DNA of 64,000 nt from Dama dama (lineage: Eukaryota; Chordata; Mammalia; Artiodactyla; Cervidae): positions 21,673,001 to 21,737,000 of the forward strand of contig NC_083691.1 of NCBI RefSeq assembly GCF_033118175.1, given 5' to 3'. Of this stretch, positions 24,185 to 35,324 are shown one piece after another. The notes below the pieces were generated by a model, which worked only from the letters and a program-made list of their open reading frames with translations, was not told where the DNA came from and did not search any database. Position numbers and translations under genes: made by a program. Each line of letters starts with the position of its first letter. The stretch's first letter is position 1.

Positions 24185-24443
24185 GGGCTTTCCAGGTGGC
24201 GCTAGTGGTATAGAACCCCCTTGCCAATGCAAGAGACATAAGTGATTCAGGTTCAACCCCTGTGTTGGGAAGATCCCCTGGAGGAGAGCATGCATACCCA
24301 CTCCAGTATGCTTGTCTGGAGAGTCCCATGAACAGAGGAGCCTGTTGGGCTATTGTCCATGGGGTCACAAAGAATAGGACATGATATACAGTCCATGCGG
24401 TCGCAAAGAGTCGGACACGACCGCAGCAACTTAGCGTGTACCC
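24185..24443 (+). mobile_element. Bov-tA SINE with repeated 3' segment
   Basis: Tight direct repeats atgctcaaatct (24173-24184 and 24444-24455) bound the insertion exactly. Inside, the usual body ends near 24390, and then the terminal motif 'acagtccatg-ggtcgcaaagag' recurs as a second, less mutated partial 3' end up to about 24430. Confidence 0.92.
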
Positions 24444-24644
24444 ATGCTCAAATCTAAAAATAGCAGTAGTCATTAACTGAGGAGTGTACATATATTCCAG
24501 GGACTCTCAGGTTATAAGTTTTCCGGAACTATGCAGGAAGTCAGTGTTAAATCCAGCACACAAAACATTTCTCAGCAGGTAGCACATGGCATAGAATAAC
24601 TTGTTAATTTTATGTGAATGTATATTGAATAAGTTTAACAGTGA

Positions 24645-24800
24645 ATGGACCAATGACATTTGGGTTCAACCCAACTCTGCCATTTTTAAGTAATGCTCTT
24701 GTCAAGTTACTGAGTGCTGAAAATAAAACTAATGATATCATTCACTGTTGCTTTGGGAAGAATTAAATTACATGAGATAATGTTTATAAAGTAAAATATC
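24645..24800 (+). mobile_element. MIR SINE
   Basis: 'catttgggttcaacccaactctgcca' region near 24657 (B-box-like), 'gtcaagttactgagtgc' near 24703 and 'gaattaaattacatgag' near 24761 appear in MIR order. Confidence 0.55.
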
Positions 24801-25015
24801 TGTTTCTAATAGTTATAATGTCTATCATTTATAGTCTTTGCATTAAGCACAATTTAGTCACAATCTCACTTTTTTTCTCAGTCTCTACAAATCACTAGTG
24901 ACTTTTTTACCACTATTGTCCAGATAAAGAAACTAGTCCTAAAGAAATTAGACGTGCAAAATCATCACAACAATTTAAATCTTTGATTTCTGGGAAGAAA
25001 AATGACTGAGTATAG

Positions 25016-25232
25016 GGCTTCCCTGGTGGCTGAGATGGTAAAGAATCTGCCTGCAATGCGGGAGACCTGGGTTTGATCCCTGGGTTGGGAAGATTCTCTG
25101 GAGGAGGGCATGGCAACCTACTCCAGTATTCTTGCCTGGAGAATCCCATGGACAGAGGAGCCTGGTGGGCTACAGTCCTTGGGGTCGCAAAGAGTAGGAC
25201 ATGACTGAGTGACTAAGTACACACATGCAGCA
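25016..25232 (+). mobile_element. Bov-tA SINE
   Basis: A well-preserved full-length copy: 'gggcttccctggtggctgag', 'gggtttgatccctggg' (B box), through to 'gactgagtgactaag'. Little divergence suggests a recent insertion. Confidence 0.95.
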
Positions 25233-25359
25233 AAATTAGATACACATAGACTTTAGAATCTAGAGTTGCTCTGGAGAACATTCTAAATCTGTACACTTTT
25301 AGAACCCAGTGTATTGGGTTGGGAAACAGCCCCATAGTTCCCAGTACTCAGCCCCTCTA

Positions 25360-25785
25360 TGTTGTCTTGTCTCCTCCCTATCTCATTGCCACTCCTTTTT
25401 AATTTCCTTTGTTAGCTAGTTCTTTACATTTCTGAAAGTAAAATTTTAGATAGTCCCAGTGCTTAACATTCACCCGCTCTTAGTTTTGTATCCTTTGTCC
25501 AAACTTCTTACGTTATCTCCAACTGTCTGCCTAGCATTGCCACTTAACTTTTCAGTAGTAATTTCAAACCATTCACAAATGCATCTTTTCACACCAAGTG
25601 CTCCCTCCCAAATATACTCCTTTTCGTTTTTTACCATTTTAGTTGATATCAGCTTCATCTTTCCAGATGCTGAATTCAAGGGAAAAAAAATTGCATTTGT
25701 CTTCGACTCTTCTGATTTCTGTCACTCCACCTACAGTCAACGTATTCAAAATACATTCAGTATTGCAGTAGTACTGACATTCGTT
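25360..25785 (+). mobile_element. L2 LINE, ORF2 part (left half)
   Basis: A diverged L2 segment. The series 'cgttatctccaactgtctgcc' near 25512, 'cttcgactcttctgatttctgtcactcc' near 25700 and 'caaaatacattcagtat' near 25746 follows the L2 reverse-transcriptase C-terminal order. It continues after an insertion at 26219. Confidence 0.6.
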
Positions 25786-25787
25786 AT

Positions 25788-26218
25788 GTGTTATTCTGGG
25801 TCTTCTGAGAATCAGATACCAACATAGGATTAAACATGTAAATGTATTAGGAGTAACGCCCAAGAAGAGAAAATAAGGACAGAGACTGGAGAGTCAGAAA
25901 TGAAGCTCAGGTCTGACTCAAAGTAAGGAGAAAGAGAAGATGGGAATCTGGGTGAAAGACGCTTTGGCAGCAGGATGATTCTGAGGGTTTAGCAGGGCCA
26001 TTGGAGAGTCCTTAAGCCAAAGTAGCCTGTGAGATATTTCTGCATCTTCCAGAAATGAGTTTTTCTCAGAATCCCTGCCATGCTTACTGGTTTTCTTGGT
26101 AGCCCACGGGAAACAGCCTCCACCAGAACCTACTGATGGATTTCAGAGTACTCTTAGTCAGAGCTCTGAAAGGCACATCCTCACCGTGCGCACATACTGT
26201 CATCGCCTTGGCCCAGGC
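25788..26218. mobile_element. unidentified 431-bp insertion splitting the L2
   Basis: The L2 order breaks at about 25787 and resumes at about 26219. Between them lies GC-richer sequence with no L2 similarity. A short direct repeat, cgttat, occurs at 25782-25787 and 26219-26224. The length suits a solo LTR, but no clear TG...CA ends are seen and I cannot name the family. Confidence 0.5.
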
Positions 26219-26770
26219 CGTTATCATCTCTAGGTAGACTTCTTGGAGTAGCTTGTTAACTGATCTTATTTGTTTGCCTTTTCTTCACCTCCACATTTTC
26301 TCAGCATAACTTCTACTGTGCCTCTTTCCGGACATAAGTCAGATCCTCTCACTCTCAACTGAAACCTTCCGGTGCTCTCCCATTTTTGAGTAAACCACAA
26401 AATCATTATAATGGGCTACGTGTCCCCACAACGGTCATTCAGGGCTTCCTCTTCGACCTTTCACTCACCACCACTCTAGTCCACTTGCCATTTTTCAAGC
26501 ATAGCAGGTATTCTCTAGTCCAAGGGTCTCTATACTTGCTGTTGTCTCTGCTCAGAACTCATAACCACACTTGTCTTTATATTCACAATACCCAGTCTCT
26601 CTCCATTTAACCTACTGCATGCTTAATTTTGTATTTATTTATTGTTTCCATTTCCCCAACAGTTAGAACATATGAGGGTAGGGGTTCTCATCTAACTGCT
26701 GCATTCCTAATGCCTATACCATTACCTACACAGATTAAGTGCTCAGAAAATATATTTTTGCATTTATAAA
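26219..26770 (+). mobile_element. L2 LINE, 3' end (right half)
   Basis: Resumes at 'ttatcatctctaggtagact'. It then passes 'cataagtcagatcctctcac' near 26333, 'cagaactcataaccacac' near 26553, 'atttattgtttccatttcccc' near 26639 and a terminal 'gattaagtgctcagaaaatat' near 26733, the L2 3' end order. Good correspondence over 550 bases. Confidence 0.72.
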
Positions 26771-28945
26771 TAGTGACAAACCAAGAACTTGTGGGGAAAA
26801 CAGATGGGCACTCAAATTTTAACTTAAACAACTGTTTCTCTTTGGAGAAATCAATTAGCCTCTGCACCTCAGGTATAAAACAGTAGAACAATACATTCAA
26901 GAATCACCAAATGTGTGTTGTGGGTATAAAAAATCACAACTATGTAAACATTTCAGATGTTTCAAAAATCCCATTTACCATTGCAATATTTATCCAACTA
27001 GGTTGGAGTCTGCCATGCTGTCATTCCAAACTCACCTCAGGTGATGACTGGATGACAACACAGATCTGAGCATTTTCACTCTGAGGTACTTCGTTTTCAA
27101 TTTCCTTGAGGGATTAAAGTCACTTTTCTTTCCTGACCAGAGATATTCCAAAAAGTATAAATTAATGAACTATGAACATTTATTAACATGGATTGAAAAA
27201 CTGGCTTTGCTTTGCTGGGTATGTAAACAGAGAAAATAATTTTACAATTCTCAGAAACAATTCTTTTATTTATAATGGAATGATAGTTACACTTTTCTTT
27301 CTAAAAAGTTCTGATATAAAGTTAGTAAAACATCTAAGATAGATTTATACTAAGTAGCCAGTACCCTTAAAAATATCACTTTACCTGAAGGTGGCAGAAG
27401 GTCAGTGATTCTCAATAAAGACAGTGAAAGTATTAGACTATTTCCATATACCTGAAGGGCGTAGTTTCTAATTCGAAGCTGTTGGTCTCTACCACTGCAC
27501 TGCTCCTAAAATATTTAATGAAATAAAATATTAGTATTCCAAATTCACTATATCATAAATCTGGGATGACTGAAGAATAAGACAAAGTCATCATCATATA
27601 AGATCACCTGAGCATAAAACACATTCATCGCCCAGTTTCCTTCCAGGAGACACACTACTCCTGACCTGAGATGTCCTATGTTAATATGATGTATTGGATG
27701 AATTATTTTCTATTTAATGCTAGGACAACAACATAGCTTTTCTTTATTGACCTTGATATCTCATTTTTAGAAATATAAGTGCTAGAATTTCAAAAGATCT
27801 GATAAGAGCCTTACTCTTTTTACCACAGTTTCTCTAGTTATATTATCATCTTCACACAAGCATTCAGATTATGCATGCTGTTATGTACATTCTGAAGAAT
27901 ACCAACTTATTCTCTACTCTTTAAATAATATACAGTCAAAGATAGGGGATCTGTAACAAATTGCTTTACAAAAACATACTACTGGGTATTTGCCTGAAAA
28001 TTTACTAGTGTACTTTTAAGACATAGTGCGTTATTTCAGGGTGTAAAGTGTAATTGATTATGTCACAATAATTTCTTATATAATTATTAATTGCTGAGTT
28101 AAAATACTGAATTTCCAGTCATTCTTTCTGATGACCTGAGCCATGAAAAGGCAAACTCTGGGGTCACTGCACTTTTAGTTGACAGTGGTTGTACACCAAG
28201 CTCCTTCAAAACATGTTTTGTTTTTTGTTTTTTTTTCCCCAGAAAGTATGTTGGTTGGATTCACTAAGCACAATTACAATAAATGTATTTTATTATTAGT
28301 CTTATAATAAATTAGTAGTTTTATAGTTTACCAGTTACATGGGACACACTTGGAAGTATAGTTAAAAATATACCAAAACATCGGTAAAATTTTAATCTCT
28401 TCCAGATAAACTAGGGAATATGTTCACCTTATCAGGCACCTGCTGTGTCTTTGTGAGGCCCTTTAATATATATCATCTCTAGTTTTTCTAGTAAATCTGA
28501 AATTATATTAATAGTTTACTCAAAACCATACCAACTTATCTAGGATTTGAACACTTTATTTTGCCAACTAGAAACACATATTCCTTCCACCGTTTTACAT
28601 GGCCTTCCTGTAAACATATGCTTCAGATCAACCCTTTGCAAAATATTACACAACGCATAAGAAGTATTAATTGATATCTGTGGAGAAAGTACTGCTTGCT
28701 TGGAGGTTACAGTCCAATTGGAGACACAGAATGTATTAACAGATATTAGAGAAACACAGGCACATAGAAGAGATTCATTCTGAGAGGGGTGATTCCATTT
28801 TAACATGGTGACTGACCAGATAATCGGTAAACACTTCCAGAGCAGTATGCTAAAAAAGCTGGATAAAATATGAAACATTGGTTTCAGTGCACATCTGAGT
28901 TGAAAGAAAACAATAGAAATGTCAGTTCCCAAAGGAACTAAAAGC
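26771..28945. other. single-copy DNA with one exon-like interval
   Basis: No transposon is called with confidence. It contains the minus-strand exon candidate 27385-27505, a possible MIR fragment (28430-28520, reverse) and a minus-strand 130-codon frame (28540-28932) with no domain. Confidence 0.4.
27385..27505 (-). other. exon-like interval (candidate only)
   Basis: On the minus strand a 121-base segment is preceded by 'tttcattaaatattttag', with tactaat about 25 bases upstream of the AG, and is followed by gtaaagtg, a good donor. One frame stays open throughout (41 codons; it starts EQCSGRDQQL). The other two contain stops. No protein family is recognised. Such pseudo-exons are frequent, so this is a lead rather than a gene. 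Confidence 0.2.
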
Positions 28946-29663
28946 TGAGGGTGAAAGAGGAGAGTGAAAAAGCTGTCTTAAAAATCAACATTTAAAAGAC
29001 TAAGATCATGGCATCCAGTTCCATCACTTCAGGGCCAAGCAGATGGAAAAACAGTGGAAACAGGGATAGACTTTATTTTCTTGGCTCCAAAATCACTGTG
29101 GACAGTGACTACAGCCACAAAATTAAAAGACTCTTGCTCCTTGGAAGAAAAGCTATGACAAAGCTAGACAGCATATTAAAAAGTAGAGACATCACTTTGC
29201 TGACAAAGATCTGTATAGTCAAAGCTATGATTTTCCCAGTAGTCATATAGGATGTGAGAGTTGGACCATAAAGAAGCCTAAACACCAAAGAATTGATGCT
29301 TTTAAATTGTGGTGCTGGAGAAGACCCTTGAGAGTCTCTTGGACTGCAAATAGATCAAGCCAGTCAGTTCTAAAGGAAATTAATTCTGAACATTCATTGG
29401 AAAGACTGATGCTAAAGCTGAAGCTCTAATACTCTGTCCACCTGATGCGAAGAGATGACCCACTGGAGAAGACCCTGAAGTTGGGAAAGATTGAAGGCAG
29501 GAGGAGAAGGGGTGGGGGGCAGCAGAGGATGAGATGGTTGGATGGCATCATCAATGGACATGAGTTTGAGCAAATTCTGAGAGATAGTAAAGGACAGGGA
29601 AGCCTGGTGTGCTGCAGTCCACGGGATTGCAAATATATGATACCACTGAGCAACTGAACAAAA
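28946..29663 (+). mobile_element. BovB LINE 3' end
   Basis: Starts abruptly at 'gggtgaaagaggagagtga' and runs to 'gagcaactgaac'. It covers the C-terminal part of the BovB polyprotein and the 3' tail. There is no RT catalytic core, and several indels break the frame (longest remaining frame 80 codons, 29008-29250). More diverged than the copies at 56 and 59.6 kb. Confidence 0.93.
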
Positions 29664-30639
29664 GCAACCACACCCCCAAAATATGAGAGACGATGAAATA
29701 CCAAAGAAGTCAGTGGGGGTGACCGAGCTATTAACACACTGAGAGTAAATTTCTATCTTTAGACCTAAAATACTTGAGTTTTCAAACACATAAGGATTGC
29801 AGATACAAGACTTGGGGTTCCCGTGAAGCAGAAATGAAATAGAGATCTTTACCTGTCCATCTTTGAAGTGTCAGTTCTCAAACAGATTTGACACTGTTGC
29901 ACTACTAGATGCTTGTATTTTTGTGTTTTTTTTTTTTTTTTTTCTGTTTGTTTATAACAATGAATGGGAGGAGGCACTACAGAATTTAGAAAATTAATCA
30001 CTTCTTAAGATGTAAACTAAAGGAAGGCTTATTTTAGAATATAGAGAAAATATTTTTTGAACTATAAATTGTTAAATTCTATTTGGAAACTCAGTTACAT
30101 ATCCATGATAAGAAAGGATCAGAAAAATAAATTCTGTATAATTTGTAGAAACATTAATGATAACCCACATATTAAGATGGCTTCAACCCAAATTTCAAGT
30201 ATACATTTTTCAGAGTATTAGGACTATTTAAAACTTATGTGTAAGCAAACAATTTCTAAAGCATATAAGATATGACTTTCTTTTTAGTACATAAAACCTT
30301 AATTTGAAAATAATTTCTTAAATCATATACTTAAAAATAAATATATTCTGGGTTCTACTAATAAGGCCACCTTCAGAAACAGTTAGATAAGAGACTAGAG
30401 AAATTAGCATATATTATCTTCAGTCTCTTTGATGTGGTTTATGAAGAGGAAACATCTGTCGGCATAAATAACAGCTCATGTGAAAGCGCAGAACGAGATC
30501 TTTAGTAATCAATATTTTGTATTCACTGAAATGTCAGTATTTATTTTCTGCTTCCCGTTTGGGTTGCCTTTATAATCCTCTCCGTGGATTATATGTTAAA
30601 CTTAATCGCTAGAAAGTGTTAAGTGGAATTAAAACTGGC
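29664..30639. other. single-copy AT-rich DNA
   Basis: Only a poly(T) run near 29927-29943 stands out. No gene or repeat is recognised. Confidence 0.4.
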
Positions 30640-30830
30640 ACAGTGTTTGTGGTTACAAGCAGCTAGGATGAAACCCCTGCTTCTCAATATCTGTCTGACC
30701 AAGGATAAGTGTTTAACCTCCTGGAGACCCTGTATCTTTCACACTTTAAATTGAGATAAGTATGCCTATTTCACAAGATGAGTGTAAGAATTATTAATAT
30801 GCATGCAAAGCCTCTAGTAAAAAGTAGATT
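30640..30830 (+). mobile_element. MIR SINE
   Basis: 'ctgaccaaggataagtgttta' near 30696, 'tgagataagtatgcctatttcac' near 30752 and 'gatgagtgtaagaattat' near 30778 fit MIR. The 5' part near 30650 is weak. Confidence 0.55.
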
Positions 30831-30856
30831 TTTTAATGTAGCTATTCTTATCACTA

Positions 30857-30950
30857 TACATCAGAATTACCTGTGGAATATTTTAAAAATTCAGACCTGC
30901 CCCTGAAATTACAGTCTATGGATGTGGTCTATTACCAAGTCTGCAGATAG
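30857..30950 (+). mobile_element. MER5-type hAT (Charlie) fragment
   Basis: 'acatcagaattacctgtgga' then 'aaaattcagacctgcccctga' and 'accaagtctgcagatagg' match the MER5A order. A non-autonomous DNA transposon relic with no terminal inverted repeats left. Confidence 0.55.
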
Positions 30951-31189
30951 GTACAAATAGCAACGGAGATGTTCTTAGTTACATTAGTCAGAGACAGCTA
31001 TGTAAATGCCTTATCCATGTTTTTCTCAAGCTTCACACCTTGTATAATTAAAGCTTCATTTTTTCCATAGGGGCCTTATATTGAGATATAATTTATTTGG
31101 TGACTACATTGTGTTAGGAAACTTCATGGACTTGGTTTAGGAAATTCTTCAAAACGGTTGTCATAGATCTTCAACTTTGTGTTACAAGT

Positions 31190-31315
31190 AATTAGACTGA
31201 ACTTCAGTCAGATAAAATTAACACCCTAAGATGACTCAAGTAGTAAATACAGAGGTGAAACTTGAGCTCAGGATTCTAAGATCTACCACTGAATCCTCTT
31301 TCAATACCTAACTCA
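31190..31315 (-). mobile_element. MIR fragment
   Basis: 'gactcaagtagtaaatacag' near 31230 and 'gagctcaggattctaaga' near 31265 fit the reverse of the MIR 5' half. Weak. Confidence 0.35.
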
Positions 31316-32462
31316 AATATCTTCACGAATTAACTTCCTTCACCAGGTAGATGTATGGTTTCTACTTTCATCTGTCCTTGCATGTTTTACCCTTCTGCAT
31401 TACGGCACTTTTCACTCTGACCTCTACTTTCCTGCTTATACATCTCTTTAATGTACTGAGTGTGGGGTACTTAAGGGAAAGCATTCTTGTTAGGTACTGT
31501 AGGGAAGGTACTCTTGTTACTTGCTGTTCTGTAACCATACACTATATGCTTGCTTTCAAAAATAATTGAATCATTAAATGATCTGTGCTTGGCAACTTTT
31601 TCTATTTTTCTCCCAAAAAATGTGTTTGGCAGGGACTCAGGGTACATTGCTAAGACTTAACCTCCATGACTCAGATTTTACTAGAGGAAAGTTTTGTCAT
31701 CAAAATAACAAAACAATCAATAGAAATTATATTTTGAAATGTATCCACATGATTAGATTCAGTCAGAAGAAAGCTTAGAAATTCTTTATGAAGAAATATT
31801 TTCTTTTTACATCAGGTTGCAATGCATGGGCAAAGAGTTTAATCTGAGCAAACTCAGCTATTTATTTAAAATAAAATTAAAACTCCATGATGTCGGGCAG
31901 TTTTTTTTTTTCCTATCAATATCTTAGAGTGTTAATGTTTTTTAATTTATTTTCTCTTATGTCTCATGGTATGATACATATTTCTTTTTTAGAATAAAAT
32001 TATTTTGGTAAACAATTACAAACTTACTGAAAAGATGCAAGTGCCATTTGCAAATGGCAAAAGTTGCATGAGCCATTTGATAATAAGCTGCCCCCATGAT
32101 GTCTCATTAGAACCATATATATTAATATATTTTCCAACAAACAAGAACTTTTTTATTATATCCTCTCAGTTTAGCTTTCAAAAACATGAACTTAACAATG
32201 AATCTTTGCTAACATTTATTTCTCAGATATCATTCAAATTTTGCTAGTTGTTCCAATGATGTCACTTATTAGAAAATAAATCAATTTCAAACTGTGCATT
32301 GCATTTTACTCCTTTATGTTATGTCTCTTTTAGTCTTCTGTCTCCTTCTTGTCCTTAGTTTCCTGGACACTGATACCTTTGAATATTACAAGCCAGTTAT
32401 TTTGTCGACTGTCCCCCCAAAGTAAGTGAGCTTGATGTCTCCTCATGGTTAGATTCAGGTTA
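31316..32462. other. single-copy DNA
   Basis: No repeat is recognised. Frames of 60-80 codons are present but featureless. Confidence 0.4.
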
Positions 32463-32690
32463 GGCTACCTCCCCAGATGGCACTAGTTGTAAAGAATCTA
32501 CTTGCCAGTGCAGGAGACATAAAAGACACAGGTTCAATCCCTGAGTGAGGAAAATCCCCTGGAGGAGGGCATGGCAACCCCCTCCAGTATTCTTGCCTGG
32601 AGAATCTCATGGACAGAGGAGCCTGGCGGGCTACAGTCCATGGGGTCGCACAGAGTCATACATGACTGAAAGGTCTTAGCATGCACATGT
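32463..32690 (+). mobile_element. Bov-tA SINE
   Basis: From 'ctacctccccagatggcact' through 'ggttcaatccctgag' (B box) to 'catgactgaaaggtcttag'. Of the 'ggagacataaaagacaca' subtype also seen at 24220 and 35580. Confidence 0.92.
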
Positions 32691-32702
32691 CTCTGCAAGA
32701 GT

Positions 32703-32736
32703 GTCTTGCCTTGATTATTCATGGTCAAGGCAAGAC
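32703..32736. repeat. perfect 12-bp hairpin
   Basis: Arms gtcttgccttga (32703-32714) and tcaaggcaagac (32725-32736) are exact reverse complements around a 10-base loop. The arms are 50% GC. It starts 12 bases after the SINE end and is not part of the SINE consensus. Confidence 0.85.
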
Positions 32737-32888
32737 TGGATCTGTGGGCACAGACTCCAGGACCTGATGAGTCACAATAAGCCCAAGACTCACATATTTC
32801 TGGATCCCTGGCTTCTCTAGATTACTCTACACTGTGGGGTTCACCATTTCTTCCAAACCACACACTCAATCCATGTTACACTTCTGGG

Positions 32889-32925
32889 TTTTTTTTTTTG
32901 TTGTTGTTGTTGGTTGGTTGGTTGG
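32889..32925 (+). repeat. T / (TTG) / (GGTT) microsatellite
   Basis: A poly(T) run passes into (GTT)4 and then (GGTT)3-4. A compound simple repeat, likely length-variable. Confidence 0.9.
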
Positions 32926-32995
32926 CTTTCTTTTAGCCTAGTTTAGTAAACAAATTTCACATACTCTTAACCTTGACTGAGAACTGAAGCTGGCT

Positions 32996-33394
32996 TATTA
33001 GAGTTCTTCTGAGAAATATAACCAATAAATGTGCATGTATAAATATATATGTTCCATTCTATATATATATTTGTACATGCACCTTAGAGTCCAAAATCTG
33101 AAACTGATGCAGGAGGCTGGCAAGACTGATTTCACAGATGAGCTCTGAAGGCTTTCAACCAGCAGTGTTCCTTCTTGTTGAGAGAGGTCAGCCCTTTGTT
33201 CTATTAAGCTTTTCAGCTGATTGAATGGGAGTCCCACTCACATTTTGGAGAATAATTTGCTTTAATCAAAGTCCACTGATTTAAATCTAAATCTCATCCA
33301 AAAACATCCTCACAGAATCATCGAAAATAATGTTTGACCAAATATCTGGGCACCATGGCTCAGTCAAGCTGACACATAAAATTAAGCAGCACAG
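32996..33394 (-). mobile_element. MLT2-type ERVL solo LTR
   Basis: In reverse orientation, the plus strand shows 'gagttcttctgagaaatata', 'gtccactgatttaaatctaa' near 33271, 'gtttgaccaaatatctgggc' near 33331 and 'agctgacacataaaattaa' near 33368, all MLT2 landmarks. It is an LTR only, with no retroviral genes beside it, and an AT microsatellite has grown at 33041-33070. Confidence 0.75.
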
Positions 33395-34190
33395 TTATCT
33401 ACTCATCAGATAGTCGGAAGCTATCTTATACCCGATGTCTCAAGGTCCACTCTGTCCTCTGGCAAGACTTTCTTTCCCATGTCAGCACTGTAACATTTGT
33501 ATATCCAGAAGCTATCAACTAGACGCGAGCTGAAAATTTATGCTATGCTACTCATTTCTGCTGGTTCACATCCTCGGGAGCTTCCTGGCTAACATCGGAA
33601 ATTGGCCCCTATACAGAGAGTGCAAGGAAAGACCAAAGAAAAAGATCACTGCAGATGGTAGGAGTCAGGCAAGGGAATTATACACTAAGCTTGTCTTGAG
33701 TGGCTGCAAGGCAAGTGGATCTCCACATGTGCCCACCAGAATCTTAAAAGTTTATAGAGAAGCTTTAACTGGGTATTTAGTCCAGATGGCTTCAACATGT
33801 TACTCTTTCAAGGGTATGTCCTTGAAACAGCTCCCGCTGTAGAATCAGTGAGCTAAATATATACTCCAAGGATGGAGAAAGAGTAGGAGAACGCTCCTAT
33901 CACCCAGGTACAGCTTGTGGGTCAACCAGGAGTCACATCCTCTTGATGCCCTTATCCAACACTTTCACAGGTGCAGGATGTGAGGACCGGAGAGCGGTTA
34001 TGATGTTCTCAATGTGATACCACATGTTCAAGTCAACAGAATATCCTCATATTTAAGATATTCTTATTGCTGTACTTTTCTAAATATCTCCGTTGACACT
34101 GAAAACAATGAATGCTAGTGTTGGGACCTAGAGGCATACGTTTTGGTGTACTGCAATGGAAGTAAGAGTTCCTTGAAAGTGTATGCATAT
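33395..34190. other. unidentified, possibly repeat-derived segment
   Basis: GC-richer than its surroundings, with several CpGs (near 33520, 33575, 33595, 33987). It carries a 100-codon frame at 33540-33842 that lacks recognisable domains. The left edge abuts the ERVL LTR. It may be an LTR or internal piece of an endogenous element that I do not recognise. Confidence 0.35.
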
Positions 34191-34397
34191 GTCTGTGCAT
34201 GCCAAGTCTATTCAGTTGTGTCCAGCTCTTTGAGACCCTGTGGACTCTAGCCCTCCAGGCTCCTCTGTCCATGAGATTCTGCAGGCAAGAGGATTTCCTC
34301 CAGGGGATCTTCTTGACCCAGGAATCGAACCAGTGTTTCCTACATTGCCTGCATTGGCAAGTGGATTCTTCACTACTAGCACCACCTGGGAAGCCCC
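34191..34397 (-). mobile_element. Bov-tA SINE
   Basis: Reverse copy from 'ttcagttgtgtccagctc' to 'accacctgggaagcccc'. The body is shortened by a deletion near 34290. Confidence 0.9.
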
Positions 34398-34461
34398 TTG
34401 AAAGTGTATGTTCTATATCAAAATCAATGTAAAATTTACATCCTCATAATATATCCGTGCA

Positions 34462-34583
34462 TTTATTTATTTTTGGCTGCACTGCACAGCTTGTGGAATC
34501 TTAGTTCCCTCAGCAAGAATAGAACCTAGGCCCAAGGCAGTAAAAGCAGGGAGTTCTAACCCCTGAATGGCCAGGGAATTCCC
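34462..34583 (-). mobile_element. CHR SINE
   Basis: 'ggctgcactgcacagcttgtgg', 'atcttagttccctcagc', then 'ggccagggaattccca'. A reverse CHR element without a long poly(T). Confidence 0.8.
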
Positions 34584-34708
34584 ACATCTGTGAACTTTTT
34601 AATCTAAATGTCTCAAAAATTTCTCCATTTCTTAGAAGAAAATCCATAATCTAATAAGAACCTTACTTGGGGCAAAGGTTTTCTCTATAAGCAGTAATTC
34701 ACACTTTC

Positions 34709-35284
34709 CAAAATCACTGCAGGTGATGATTGGAGTCATGAAATTAAAAGACGCTTACTCCTTGGAAGGAAAGTCACGGCCAACCTAGACAGCATATTAA
34801 AAAGCAGAGACATTACTTTGCCAACAAAGGTTTGTCTAGTCAAGGTTATGGTTTTTCCAGTAGTAATGTATGGATGTGAGAGTTGGACTATAAAGAAATC
34901 TGAGCGCCGAAGAACTGATGCTTTTGAAGTGGTATTGGAGAAGATTATTGAAAGTCCCTTGGACTACAAGGAGATCCAACCAGTCCATCCTAAAGGAGAT
35001 CAGTCCTGGGTGTTCATTGTAAGGTCTGATGTTGAAGCTGAAATGCCAATACTTTGACCACCTGATGCGAAAAGCTGACTCATTGGAAAAGACCCTGATG
35101 CTGGGAGGGATTGGGGGCAGGAGGAGAAGGGGATGACAGAGGATGAGATGGTTGGATGGCATCACCAACTCAGTGGACATGAGCTTGGGTGGGCTCTGGG
35201 AGTTGGTGTTGGACAGGGAAGCCTGGCATGCTGCAGCTCATGGGGTCACAAGGAGTCTGACATGACTAAGCGACTGAACTGAAC
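34709..35284 (+). mobile_element. BovB LINE 3' end
   Basis: Starts at 'tccaaaatcactgcagg' and ends at 'gcgactgaactgaac'. It encodes the BovB C-terminus in broken form (79-codon frame 34818-35057) and has no RT core. It ends about 40 bases before the NACA pseudogene. Confidence 0.94.
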
Positions 35285-35324
35285 AGTTTTCTACTAATAT
35301 CTCAATTCTGCATTCTTTTCACTG

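Noticed and set aside
25016..25100. tRNA-like heads with A/B boxes in Bov-tA and CHR SINEs
   Set aside because: They carry box-like motifs but are SINE promoters embedded in full SINE bodies, not tRNA genes.
28540..28932. 130-codon minus-strand frame
   Set aside because: No domain or recognisable similarity; the plus strand looks like decayed intergenic DNA, possibly an old LINE.
11637..33394. An intact endogenous retrovirus
   Set aside because: The MLT1 and MLT2 hits are solo LTRs. No gag, pol or env-like frames lie beside them.
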